From Spiroplasma sp. NBRC 100390 (GTDB lineage: Bacteria; Bacillota_I; Bacilli_A; Mycoplasmatales; Mycoplasmataceae): a stretch of 64,000 nt of DNA. Position numbers and translations under genes: made by a program. The first letter of the stretch is position 1. Every line of letters begins with the position of its first letter. Positions 18,739 through 29,373 of the stretch are shown piece by piece. The notes under the pieces are model-generated. The model was not told the origin of the DNA. It saw only the letters and a program-made list of their open reading frames with translations, and searched no databases. The DNA is taken from contig NZ_CP018022.1 in NCBI RefSeq assembly GCF_001886495.1, forward strand, positions 992,001 through 1,056,000, in the 5' to 3' direction.

Positions 18739-20958
18739 TTACTTTAAATTAGTATCTTTTAATTTTAATGGTTTAAATAGTATTTCAACTAATTCTTCTA
18801 TTCTTGTTTTCTTTCTTGCTCCAAAAACATTTTTAATTATTTGATTAAAAAGCAATTCATAATTTGAATCAGTTTTTAAAAAATTTGAAGAGGGCTTATT
18901 ACTTAATTCAATAATTCTAGCCGCTTCCTCAGCTATTTCATCAAATAATTCTTTTACAAGTTCATCTTTTTCATTATTATGTTTTATAAAGGATGATAAT
19001 TGTAATTTTGTTTCATAGTGTCTATAAATTTCTATATCATTTTCTATATGCTTTGATTTTAATGTTAAATAATAAATCGTTGCGCCAATTATTGCAAAAA
19101 TAGCATGTTTCCCATTTTTCACAAATTCAAATTCATTATTATCTTTGGTAATAATTTTCCCAATATTTTTATAAGTATTTTTTAAAGAATGCAAAAAAAG
19201 TTCAAACATTTCATTTATATACATTAAATTTAAAAAGAAATTATATCCATCATCCTTTGCAATATTCATTCTTTGAAAAACAAAATCTGCATTAGCTTTT
19301 ATTTCAATTATTTTTTTAAATCCACTTCGTGCAGTTCCGGGCTGCTGTTTTACAAATGAATAATACATTTTCATTAATTCTTCTGTTTGAATTGCTTTTT
19401 TATTTTTAATTTTTATATCTTTTTTTAATCTGTCAGATCTTTTATAAATTAATGCATAATTTGAATTTTTATTTTCTAAATGTTTTGCAAATCTTCTTAC
19501 ACCATCATTATTTGCAATTAAATCAACTGGTTTTATTGGTTTTTGATTGTTAGAAGCTTCTGAAATAGCATCTACTAATTTCACATTACTATTATCAATG
19601 ATTTTTACAAAAACATTTACATCATTCAACGATTTATTTTCTTCGATTTCCCCAATTAATGATGTTGTTTGTGCTCCATTAACTATAAATAACTCTTCAA
19701 ATGTTAAAAAACCACTATTTTTTGTAACATTTTGCCCTATTATCGTTAAACCGTTATTTAAAATTAAAAATTTCTCAGGACTAAATAATAATGTACTATT
19801 AATTTCCTCATCAATTTTTTTATATTTAATATATCCTCTGACATTTTTTTCAAATAATTGTCCTTTACGCTCTTGATTCTTATATATTGTTCTTAATGAT
19901 TCTCCTTTAATTACTGCCAAAGTAACTTTGCCAAAATCTTTAGTATCAATGGAAATCAGTGAATCTTCATTACATAATTCAAGAAAAACATTTTTTACAC
20001 CCGGTTTTGCTTGTTTTGAAATTAATATTTTTTCTATCTCTTTTTCATCAATAACTTTTATAATTATATGATGCTCATTGCCAATAATTTTATTTAATTT
20101 TTTTTCTAAATTTTGTAATAAATCTTTATATTTAAAATTAGCATCTGCAGAAGTATATAATACAAGTTCAACATTCAAGTTTTCTTCAATATAATTATTT
20201 CAATTAGCACCAATATCTTTTATATCTTCATTTTTATCATAAAATTTATCTTTATAAAATGAATCAATGGTAGTTATTATTTTATCAAAACTATCTTGAA
20301 CATCAAGCTTATTAATTTCTTTTTTATATTTGCAATGACCTATTTTAATTGTTTGAGTTTCTTCATCAATTTCAAACAGATTAATTCCACCGTTTTTTAC
20401 AGAACCAATTACTCTTTTTTCAGAATCAATATCATCAAGATCCATTAAATATTTTGCACAAAATAATTCAAAACATTCAAAGTCTGCTATTTCCTTTTCC
20501 TCTAAAAGATCAAAAAACATTTGTTTTGAATATTCTTTTGAAAAGTATTCTTTATTCGTATCATTATAAATACTTTCGTTAAAATTAATAACATGTGTTT
20601 CTTTATACTCACTAATAATATCAAACATTCTATTTAACATATCCTTTTTTAATTCAAAAGATACTTTTGTATAATCATTTCCAGAATGTGAATAGGGTTT
20701 TACACTATTATTTAATTCAGATACTTTATTTAATATAGAATCATTTAACATATTTTTTTGTTTAATATAATTAATTTTTGGACCCACACTTTTTATTTCG
20801 CAAACATCATTAAATTCAAAATCTAAAAAATACTCTAAAGCTTTTCTTATTTCATTTGGAAAATTAAATTTCCTAGAATTTATATTCGATTCTATCCTCT
20901 CTATTTCAGAAATAAAATCATTGTTATTATATTTTTTGTAAAAATTAAAGTTTGACAT
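18739..20958 (-). CDS. AIPR-type abortive infection protein
   Basis: A 739-residue protein of the AIPR (abortive infection phage resistance) family. The C-terminal two thirds carry the recognisable core: LFEKNVRGYI, then FLILNNGLTIIG, FIVNGAQTTSLIG, and the SEASNNQKPIKPVDLIANN block. The N-terminal part contains NGGINLFEID...IKIGHCKYKK (189-213), which fits the Asp/Glu-x-Lys core of the nuclease-like domain often found in these proteins. Start placed at 20958, where AAGGAGG lies 5 nt upstream; an in-frame ATG at 20985 has no such site. One TGA at 20200-20202 joins the two parts. It stands alone between tRNA genes and a dead transposase. Family members are tied to phage defence, but the mechanism is little known. 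Confidence 0.85.
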
Positions 20959-21117
20959 TTTTTCCTCCTTAAAAATATTAGACATTGAGGCAACTTGTCT
21001 ATATAATAAATTATATATTACTATGGTAAATTATTAAGTTAAACTATAAAAATATTTTATATTTTAAAAATTTAATCATATCCTAATTTTACACAATGTG
21101 TAAATTATCCTATATAA

Positions 21118-21335
21118 ACTTGTGATAGTCCAGCTTTTATATTAAATTTTTGTGCTACATCAAGTAATAAAATTTTTAAAGTCTTCAAATAATTTTTTGA
21201 ATTTATTATATTTCTTTTTTGAGCTTTCAGTTTTTAAAATAGCATAAAATGATTCAACTATCGCATTGTCCAAACAATTTCCAATTTATATGATTTACAT
21301 TCTGAGCCATTATCACTATGAATATTTAAATTAAA
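21118..21335 (-). pseudogene. IS3-family transposase remnant (orfB)
   Basis: Read in shifted frames, the minus strand gives HSDNGSEC, then NCLDNAIVESFYAILKTES and a KFKKLFEDFKNFI tail. These are the DDE-type second and third catalytic regions of IS3/IS150-group transposases. At least two frame changes and a deletion are present, and no inverted repeats are evident. It marks past insertion-sequence activity next to the AIPR gene. Confidence 0.75.
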
Positions 21336-21339
21336 ATTA

Positions 21340-22272
21340 TTATAAAGATTTTAAGAATAGTTTTAAAATAAAACTTAAAATAGCAAAAATATTTAAAAAA
21401 CAAAAAATTTGAATTAACAATCTTTTCTTATTTTTATTAAGGGTATTAAAATCCAATAAATAAAATAATATTAGTTGCATAAGTCATGTTAAAAAAAGGA
21501 GAATTAAAAAATTATGCAAAATAATATGAATATAATTATATGATGTAAAGAAAACTCAAATTCCATTCCTATTTGTTGCAGCAATTATCTTATTAAAAGG
21601 TTGATCATATAAATAATTTAAAGTTATATACGATATAACAATATTAGCAATTAACCCAAAAAAACCTAGATAAAGTGGAATAAAATTTATAATTTTTTTA
21701 ATAAAATATTTTATATTCTTTTTTGTTTTTAATGCTATAAAAATTTCATTTTTCACATTTTCAACTTGATACTCATCATCTTTTAATACAATATGCTGAT
21801 TATTATAATTTATTTCATATAAATTTAACAATAAAAAATAAATGAAAATAAATATGAGCGACAATAATTTGCCAGTTAAAATTAAATTATTTAATAGCAT
21901 TAAAAATAAAGGCATAAATATAATCACAAAAACATTTAAAACTGAGCAATAAAATATTCACTCTTTTTTTAAGTTAACTATAATATTTGCTTGTTTTGTT
22001 AAGTTAAAATTTCGAGAATAACTACGATTTTTCATTATTTTTACTAAAATTTTTTGTTGACAATGTTTAACAATATACATTTGAAAATATCAATCAATAA
22101 TATTAACAATCACACTTGTACCTATTAATATAGAAATATTAATAATAAGTCAACGCCAATCAATATCTCAAGTATAATACATACAAAGTGAAAAAAACAG
22201 AATTATTAATGTTGTTGTAACAAGACGTGAGCATAAACTATTTTTAAACTTATTTTGACTAATAATCATCAT
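21340..22272 (-). CDS. Polytopic membrane protein, 310 aa, unknown
   Basis: Not recognised. Six or seven hydrophobic segments are visible (near residues 17-36, 42-64, 108-130, 134-155, 200-222, 250-275 and 285-305), with a polar loop at about 160-195 that faces one side. Two ATGs lie in tandem at 22272 and 22269. It starts 10 nt after the stop of the exported protein upstream, so the two form an operon and probably act together. Topology resembles the membrane part of ABC exporters or immunity proteins, but no diagnostic motif is seen. It reads intact through several TGA codons. Confidence 0.6.
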
Positions 22273-22282
22273 TTAAAACATA

Positions 22283-22978
22283 TTACTGATCTCAACACCC
22301 AGTCATAATTGGTGGAAATCATATCATTCTAAAAATTATACCAGTTTTTAATCAAAATTGACGCCCTAATAAACAACCTGCAACTTGAACACCTAATGTA
22401 CCGCCTATTATTAAACCAATTTTAGGAATTGCTAAAACTCAAGGATATTTAATTGCTAAAAATTGAGCTACATACCCTGCTAATTTTGCAGTTGAAATGC
22501 TACTAATACTATCACGTGCAATATTATTACCCGCATTATTTAAAGTAGTAATAAAACTGTCTCAAGTAATTCATCATTTAAAACCCCATCAAAAGTTTTC
22601 AAATGCTGTGACACCATAATGTTTTTCATTTTTTAAGTAACTAATATACGAATCAATTAATTGATCTTTATTCATTAAATTAACATTAGGATTTTCTTCT
22701 AAAAATAATTTAATATTATTAACTAAGTTTTTTAAGAATACTTTAAACTTTTTACTATCAATACTATATTCTTTTTCTTTATTAAAGTTATAATTTTTAT
22801 AATAAAATAATTTATTGTTTATAGATAGTTTTCTATTTTTAGTATATTCCCCCACTTTAGTGACATCTAAATGTTTATTTGTTTGTACTTCAGTTCTAAC
22901 AAAATTTTCAACAGTTATTTTTACCTGTAAAATAGCGATTAAAATTATATTAAAAATAGTTAATAACTTTTTCATCAT
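22283..22978 (-). CDS. Exported Trp-rich protein, 231 aa, unknown
   Basis: Not recognised. It has an N-terminal signal or anchor segment (residues 1-25), a charged Lys/Asn-rich middle, then a C-terminal region that begins with a tryptophan-rich stretch (FWWGFKWWITW) and ends in hydrophobic glycine-rich helices (KIGLIIGGTLGVQVAGCLLG). Most of the tryptophans are TGA codons. The ATG pair at 22978 follows AGGAAG. The layout of a secreted leader, charged spacer and GxxxG-rich hydrophobic end could suit a membrane-active peptide, but this is speculation. It is directly followed by the polytopic protein at 21340-22272. Confidence 0.6.
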
Positions 22979-23170
22979 TAATCTTCCTTTCAATTTAAAT
23001 TTAATATTATTTTAAAAAATTATTGTGTTAGTAAAATACTTAGCATAACTTTCTCTTAATTTTATTGTAGCAAATCTAAGTGAAATATAACAAAAAACAA
23101 TATTTTTTGTTAAGATATATTTATAAATTTAAAAAGATCGACAGAAGAAAGTTCAAGATAGTTATCTAAA

Positions 23171-24085
23171 ATGGAAAATAAACAGCAGAAATGATTTATA
23201 ATTACCCGACCAATTAATTTTCTAGGTGTAAAAACAATATGAAAAGATATTAAAGAATTACCCAAGACTTTTAAGATTCTTTTAATTTGTCTTGGAGTTA
23301 TTGTTACCTTATTATCCTTTTTTGATTTTAATCATTTTATTGATCCTTATAATAATCCTTCTTTCTTTAGTATTATAAATGTTTTAAACACACCCAAACC
23401 TTATTTGGGTAATATGCCAAAATGAATTGATGCCACGTTATATTCATTAAGCGGGTTAGTTAGTTTTACTGGGGTCTTAAATGTTTTTTTAATTAGTTTT
23501 GGAAAAATGAGTAACTTTTTCTGAGGTTTAATTAATGTTACAACTTTTGGATTATTTGCATTTGATTTTGGTTATACCGGTGATGCGCAATTAAACTTAT
23601 TCTTTTATTTACCCTTTCAATTTATTGGTTGATACATTTGACAGAAAACATTAGTATTTGAACAAAATTCTTCTTTAAACATTAGATCATCAAAATGATG
23701 AATTATAATTCCAATTGCCCTTAGTGCCTGTGCTATTTTAACGGTTGCTTGATATTATGAAATTCCCGCCTTTCATTATGCGGTTGTAAAGCAGGACTAT
23801 GCCTATTTGCATCAACCAGTTCCCCGTATTTTTGATAGCATTACAAATAGCATCGCCATTATTGCTTCAATTCTAATGTTTTTACGATTAAAAGAACAAT
23901 GAATTTTATGATTAATTTCTAATATTCTCCAATTTTCAATGTTTGCTGGCGTAAATAGTATTGGTGGTAATCATCCGATATCAATTAATATTAATATGTT
24001 AATTCAAATGAGTTTCTTTATTATTAATACAATTATTGGTTTTTTAATATGAAGTGGCTATTTAAACAAAGAAAAAGCAGAATAA
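23171..24085 (+). CDS. pnuC: PnuC-type nicotinamide riboside transporter
   Basis: A 304-residue membrane protein with about seven to eight helices. The segment YLPFQFIGWYIWQK and the later EQWILWLISNILQF are the paired PnuC motifs that line the vitamin-binding site. PnuC carries nicotinamide riboside into the cell by facilitated diffusion, and NAD kinase in this window would use the downstream product. About ten TGA codons are read as Trp. The start at 23171 has only a weak ribosome binding site. It ends in a terminator shared with the convergent phosphorylase gene. Confidence 0.85.
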
Positions 24086-24100
24086 CAATTCTGCTTTTTC
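24071..24100. terminator. Bidirectional terminator, pnuC / phosphorylase
   Basis: A 12-bp stem (GAAAAAGCAGAA / TTCTGCTTTTTC) with a 6-nt loop. It overlaps the stop codons of the two convergent genes. Confidence 0.8.
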
Positions 24101-24939
24101 TAAATTACTTCTAATAATTTCATTAATAAGACTTTTAAATCAACTGCCATTTTATGCGTTTGTTTCATAATATAATCATCATCTACAAAATCAGGATTAT
24201 CTCCAATCGAACAAACTGTTGCGGTTGCTAAACCAGCAACTTTCATTCCGCTATGAAATGCTGCAATTGCTTCAGGAACAATACTCATTCCAATCATTTG
24301 TGCATATGGTTTATACATTCTTGCTTCACTAACTGTTTCAAAGATTCCACCAGGATAACCAACATATACTCCTGTTTTTAATTTAATATTGTTTTTTTCA
24401 GCAACTGTTAAGAGTAATTGTCGTAATTTATCATCATATAAATTTTGCGGAATTGGTCAACGAATTCCTAACCGAGAGTTATTCAACCCGATAATTGGAT
24501 TATCCCCAAAAGCATTAATATGATCTGTTATTGCACATATTTCACCAATTTTAATTGCCTGTGCATTTAAACTAGCTGCAGCATTAGATGCGATCATTAT
24601 TTGCACATTTAATAATGACAACGTATAAATTGGAAAAGCAATTTCACTCATGCTATATCCCTCACAATAATGGTGTCGTCCTTGCATAAAAACTACTTTT
24701 TTCCCATTATGTTCAGCAAAAACTAAGTTTCCAAAATGATATGGTGCTGTACAAACTGGTCAAAACGGAATATCCGCATATTTAATACTGTGGTTAATTT
24801 TAAATGAATCAGCAAGAGGATTATAACCCGAACCAAGTACCATTAAAAAGTGGTAGTCTTCTCAATCAGTTACTTTTTGTTTCAAAAAATTAACTGCCAT
24901 TGTTAAGTTTTCATCGTAAAGTTTATTATCTAAACGCAT
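24100..24939 (-). CDS. punA: Purine nucleoside phosphorylase (PunA type)
   Basis: A 279-residue enzyme that splits purine nucleosides with phosphate to the base and ribose-1-phosphate. Landmarks of the trimeric family are GSGYNPLAD near the N terminus, the MQGRHHYCEGY motif, SNAAASLN and the MIGMSIVPEAIAA block near the C terminus. The usual TNAAGG reads SNAAAS here. It lies directly downstream of the purine permease, so uptake and salvage of bases are linked by position. Mollicutes cannot make purines and depend on this pathway. Confidence 0.85.
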
Positions 24940-25021
24940 ATTATTGGTCTCCTTATCTTCTTTTTTACATTTTAAAATAAACTTGTTATCAATACAATCA
25001 TTCTTTTATATTATTTTTAAC

Positions 25022-25051
25022 AAAAAAACTCTTTTTTTAAAGAGTTTTTTT
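25022..25051. terminator. Terminator of the purine permease gene
   Basis: A 13-bp stem (AAAAAAACTCTTT / AAAGAGTTTTTTT) with a 4-nt loop and T-run, about 20 nt after the minus-strand stop. Confidence 0.75.
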
Positions 25052-25071
25052 GTAAATTTATCTTTTTAATT

Positions 25072-26502
25072 TTACTGGACAAAGGCAAAAGCAATAAAAT
25101 AGCCAATAAAACAGAGATCTAAAATATAAATTGGAATTGCAACAGTCTTAGCTTTTTTTGTAATTAAACAAATTAAGGCATATGCAATAAAGCCAAGTGC
25201 TAAACCATTTGTAATTGAAAAAGTAACAATCATTGTAATAATTGTAAAGAACGCAGCAATTCCAAATTCGGGTTTTGCTCATTCAATATCTTTAATTTGA
25301 CTAACCATTAATGTTCCAACAAAGATAACGGCCGCTCCAGCAATCGCGGGAGTAATTAATTTAAAAATTGGAAATAATGGAATTGCAACTAAAAACATGA
25401 CTCCTGTAATAATAGCTGAAAAACCAGTTTGTGCTCCTTGCGAAACTCCTGTTGTTGATTCAACAAAACTTGTAACAGGTGAACATCCTAATGTTCCCCC
25501 CACTAAAGTTCCAACCGAATCAGCAATTAAAGCCCGTGGTTTTAATTCATATCGTTGTCCTGTTGCCGTTGAAATTTGCGTTGAAACCGAATATAACGTT
25601 CCTGTCGTATCAAAGAAATCTACAAATAGAAAAACGAAAATCGAAATATACATAATTGGGGATGTTCAAATTTTTGGATTAGTAAATGTTGTAAAAGTTG
25701 ACTTTAAATTAGTACCAAAACCATTAAAATCACTATAACTTCAACCCTTTCAATAGGCAAAATTTGTGCGAATAAAATCACTGTCAATAACATTGCCAAT
25801 AATTAATGACACACCTAGTCCCCCTAAAATTGCAATTGCAATTGCTCCCGGGACTTTATTAAAGTGTAAAATAAAAATTAAAATTAATACACCAAACCCC
25901 ATTAAAATCATTGGTCAATTAGTTTTTAAATTCCCTAATGTTGCAACAGGAATCCCGCCATTAACAACAATGCCACCTGATGTAACAGCATTGTCACCAA
26001 CAAAACCAATATTGTGCAAACCAATATAAGCAATAAAAAATCCTATCCCAGCTCCAATTGCTAATTTTAATGAATTTGGAATTGCATTAATAACAATTGT
26101 TCGTAATTTTGTTACTGAAATAAGACAAAAAATAATCGCAGACAGCATTACTGCAATTAAAGCCCCTTGATAACCCAAACCATTATTAGCAACGTTAAAA
26201 GTAAAAACAGCATTTAACCCCATTCCTGGTGCTAACCCAACCGGCATATTAGCTGATAATCCCATAATTAATGTTGCAATAAAAGATGCAAGTGCTGTTG
26301 CAATAAAAATTCCCCCAAATGCCATATTCTGACTTGGATCTGTTGGATGATTAATATCTGGGGCAGTAGATAACATATTTGGTTGTACGGACAAAATATA
26401 TAACATTGCTAAAAAAGTTGTTAAACCACCAATAATTTCTTTCTTAAAAGTAGTTTTTAAATCACCAAAGCGAAAAAAAGTTTCAATCTTTTTTTTAAAC
26501 AT
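25072..26502 (-). CDS. pbuG: Purine permease, AzgA/PbuG type
   Basis: A 476-residue nucleobase transporter of the NCS2/AzgA group with about twelve to fourteen membrane segments. Diagnostic blocks are TTFLAMLYILSVQP near the N terminus, MPVGLAPGMGLNAVF, FLFVDFFDTTGTLYSVS and PVTSFVESTTGVSQGAQTGFSA. Such proteins import hypoxanthine, guanine or adenine by proton symport. A purine riboswitch precedes it and a purine nucleoside phosphorylase follows. The start at 26502 has a GGAGAG ribosome binding site. An antisense open frame at 25397-25738 is a shadow. Confidence 0.92.
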
Positions 26503-26542
26503 ATAGATAACTCTCCATTCAAATTTATGTAAAAATAAAAAA

Positions 26543-26573
26543 CATTAACCTTGTTTATAAACATAAGTTAATG
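26543..26573 (-). terminator. Riboswitch-controlled terminator
   Basis: On the minus strand CATTAACTT...AAGGTTAATG forms a stem followed by TTTTTTATTTTT. Its 5' arm can pair instead with GGTTAATGC immediately downstream of the aptamer, which provides an antiterminator. Confidence 0.75.
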
Positions 26574-26594
26574 CAAAAAAGAAAAGCATTAACC

Positions 26595-26662
26595 TATAGA
26601 GTCCTTATTCCAGTGGTAAGACGTAGAAACGCTAGACCATATTACTAGCATATACAGGTGGT
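26595..26662 (-). ncRNA. Purine riboswitch aptamer (guanine type)
   Basis: The minus strand shows the purine-riboswitch plan. P1 (ACCTGTA/TATAGGT) encloses a short P2 (GCTAG/CTAGC) whose loop is AATATGG, then the invariant GTTTCTAC, then P3 (GTCTTA/TAAGGAC). The base that pairs with the ligand, just before the 3' strand of P1, is C, which points to guanine or hypoxanthine, not adenine. Together with the terminator and antiterminator downstream it should shut off the permease gene when purine is plentiful. Structure was folded by eye. Confidence 0.85.
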
Positions 26663-26717
26663 GTTTAATATATTTACTCTTTAAATATACCGAATTAAAT
26701 TCTAAAATTCAATCCCT

Positions 26718-27410
26718 CTAAGAAAAACAAATAACATTTTCTGAAAATGGGAAAAAAGCTTTAAAACTAGTATAAATTTTAAAAGCTTTTAAGTCTTTAT
26801 CTGATAAATATTCTGTTGCTAATGTTATTAAATCTTGGCGATAATGTTCTACTAAGTTTGTTCAACAGAACCAACCAAGAATTAAAAAAATAATACCCAT
26901 AATTGACAAAACCTGAATTGCAATTCCAACTCCATTAATAACATCATTGTCTTTTAAATATTGGGTTAAGACAACTAAAATTGTTGTACCAATAAATAAC
27001 AATAAAACAAACACTAAAAATCATGATAAAAATTTTAATCAAAAAAAACATTTTGATTCTTTTGTTTTTTTATTATAAACATAATAAAAATGAAAAATTA
27101 TATCATAAATTTTAGCAATACTTTGATCTTTATAATCATTTTGTTGAATAACTACGGCATTGCTTATTTTAGAAAAATTACGCGCTTTAATAATATGTTT
27201 TCGTTCCCCAATGTTAACATCTTGAAAATCATTATCATTTAACATTTTTCGCAATAATTTTCGTGGTTCTAAATCTGTTTTACGTTTCTTATATCCAAGT
27301 AGAACAAAACCAAAAGTCAATCACCCCAAAAGAAACAAACCTGTAATTACAATAAAAACAAAATAAACTAATCCCGTTATTTGTGCTAATCCAAACATTT
27401 TTAATCACAT
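26718..27410 (-). CDS. YugP-like membrane protein lacking the zinc motif
   Basis: A 230-residue protein with an N-terminal membrane segment (about 10-32) and two more (about 125-147 and 160-182). The soluble part, PRKLLRKMLNDNDFQDVNI then KARNFSKISNAVVIQQNDYKDQSIAKIYDIIFHFYYVYN, follows the layout of the YugP zinc metallopeptidase family. Where that family has HEVGHA, this protein reads HFYYVY, so zinc cannot bind in the usual manner. The start is uncertain: ATG at 27410 lies 2-3 nt from AGGAAG, and an in-frame ATG at 27398 is about 15 nt away. The homology is my own alignment by eye, so moderate confidence. Confidence 0.55.
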
Positions 27411-27433
27411 TCTTCCTACATATAAATCTTACC

Positions 27434-27616
27434 TTATTTTTTAGATTCTTGGACTGGTTCTTCTGTAATTAGTTTGCCATTTTCATCAAATGACTTCGCA
27501 CAAAATCCAACACCGTCTAAAACTTCTGGGACACATTTAAAATTATTTTCAATTTCTTGTAATTTTTGTTGAATTTCTGCTTCTGTTAATTGATTATCTT
27601 TTTGTTCTTTTTTCAT
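27434..27616 (-). CDS. Small hypothetical protein, 60 aa
   Basis: A 60-residue, acidic, soluble peptide with an N-terminal helical Glu/Gln-rich part and two cysteines (positions 28 and 39). A good ribosome binding site (GAGGAA) precedes the ATG. It ends 23 nt before the YugP-like gene and may share its transcript. No family is recognised. Confidence 0.5.
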   Translation of the reverse strand: MKKEQKDNQLTEAEIQQKLQEIENNFKCVPEVLDGVGFCAKSFDENGKLITEEPVQESKK

Positions 27617-27734
27617 AATTTTAATTCCTCACTATAAATAATTATAACACTTTATTTTACAAGCAATAAGAAGATGTCCTTAATTTAATTTTCTTGATAT
27701 TTTAGTATTCTTTTTTATATAAAAATACATAATA

Positions 27735-27762
27735 AAAACAAAGAAAAAATTTTCTTTGTTTT
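27735..27762. terminator. Terminator after ridA
   Basis: A 13-bp stem AAAACAAAGAAAA / TTTTCTTTGTTTT lies just beyond the ridA stop and ends the PTS-malY-ridA transcript. Confidence 0.75.
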
Positions 27763-27780
27763 AACATAAGTTACAATTAA

Positions 27781-28164
27781 TTATTCTAAATAAGCAATTG
27801 CTTCGATTTCAACTAAAGCATCTTTCGGCAATCCTGCAACAGCCACTGCTGAACGAGCTGGGAAGTCTTCAGTAAAATATGTCCTATAAACTTCATTCAT
27901 TGCAGCAAAATCATTGATATCTTTTAAGAAAATGGTAACTTTTACAACATTTGCTAAACTATAACCAGCTGATTGAACAATTGCTTTTAAATTTTCCAAT
28001 GATCATTTTGTTTGATCAGTAATTGTTGTTCCACCAAAAGTCATTGTTGATGGATCTAATGGTAATTGCCCCGAGATATATAAAAAGTTGCCAACTTTAA
28101 TTGCTTGTGAATATGGGCCAATTGCCTGAGGAGCTAAGGTCGTTGCGATAATTCTTTTACTCAT
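27781..28164 (-). CDS. ridA: RidA family enamine/imine deaminase
   Basis: A 127-residue RidA/YjgF/UK114 protein. Landmarks are [15 protein letters not shown] near the N terminus, SGQLPLDP, and [24 protein letters not shown] at the end, including the Arg that binds the substrate carboxylate. RidA hydrolyses reactive 2-aminoacrylate and related imines released by PLP enzymes. It starts 16 nt after the malY-type gene, whose cysteine or cystathionine lyase activity would produce just such an intermediate. One TGA codon gives Trp. Confidence 0.93.
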
Positions 28165-28180
28165 CTTAAATTTTCCTTTC

Positions 28181-29362
28181 TTATTTAGTAAAAATTGTTA
28201 TTAGAATGTTAATTAATTTTACTACCATCGCAAAGGATGTACCAATATTAATTCTAAAACATGTTGATGGAGTTTCAACAAAGTCATCATCTTTACTAAC
28301 AATCAATTTGTATTTTAATAATAATTTATTAACTTCTTGCGAAGTTCGATTAGTTTCTGCATAATTAATTCAAACCAAATACGATGCTTCTAACTTCATA
28401 ACTTTCAAACCTGAAATAGCCGTTAGTTTTTCGGCAACATACCGGTAATTCTTTGCAATATAACTTAACATTGCTGTCTTTCACATAATTACTTCCGAAT
28501 TATTATAGGCAGCAAGATAAGCTGGAATAGTAAACACATTGGGTGACGTAATTGAAGCGCGTTGATATTGTTCATCAATTTTAGTTCTTAACATTTTATT
28601 ATGCGTAATTAAATATGATGATTTTAAACCGCCAAGGTTAAAAGCTTTATTTGGTGAATTACAAACAATTAGATAATTATCTGAAATTGTAAATGATAGT
28701 AACGAATGAAATTCAACATTTGGTAATGCCAAATCGCCGTGTACTTCATCTGATATTATTAAAACATGATATTGTTCACAAATAGTAATTATTTTTTGTA
28801 ATTCGGTCCTTGTTCAAACACGCCCCCCGGGGTTATGTGGATTACACAAGATAAATAATTTTGGTTGATATTTTTTAATTGTTGCCTCAAACATTGAAAA
28901 ATCAATTTGGTAAGTATCACCTACTCATTGTAATTGATTTGCAAGAAGCCGCCGGTTATTGTTAACAATAGCTTGTCCAAATGGACCATAAACTGGCGTT
29001 TGAATTAAAACATAATCGTTAACATCGGTTAAACATTGAATTAATTGATGCAAAGCATTAACGGTCCCATGTACTAACTTAATTTTATCAACTGGAACCA
29101 CCACTTTGTGTTGATGACAATATCAATTACTAATTGCCTGATAAAGCTCATCACTAACATAACTATAACTATAAACACCTTTTTTTGCACGTGCTAAAAT
29201 AGCGTCCACAATTGGTGATGGTGTAGTAAAATCTAAATCAGCGATTGATGAATTAATGATATTATCACCAGTTAGATGATAGTTTTTTGCAATGTAAGCT
29301 TGGTCTCATTTTCGCTCTAAATTTTGACTACGATCAATGATAATATCAAAGTCATATTTCAT
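28181..29362 (-). CDS. malY: MalY/PatB-type PLP-dependent C-S lyase
   Basis: A 393-residue fold-type I aminotransferase-like enzyme. The PLP lysine lies in [12 protein letters not shown], the Asp that holds the pyridine nitrogen in [10 protein letters not shown], and the N-terminal YDFDIIIDR with DLDFTTP is typical of the MalY/PatB group. These enzymes cleave cystathionine or cysteine to pyruvate, ammonia and a thiol; some also have a regulatory role (E. coli MalY). It lies 11 nt after the fructose-type PTS gene and 16 nt before ridA, in one operon. Confidence 0.85.
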
Positions 29363-29373
29363 TATAATCACTG

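Noticed and set aside
21340-22272. ABC exporter membrane subunit
   Set aside because: Topology alone suggests it. No ATPase domain, no adjacent ATPase and no family motif, so left as unknown.
18416-23000. Integrative element attached at the tRNA cluster
   Set aside because: No integrase, and the island faces the 5' end of tRNA-Asn, with no duplicated tRNA 3' segment on its far side.
25397-26029. Plus-strand frames opposite the purine permease
   Set aside because: Shadows of the permease gene; repetitive Pro/Ile/Lys content and no ribosome binding site.
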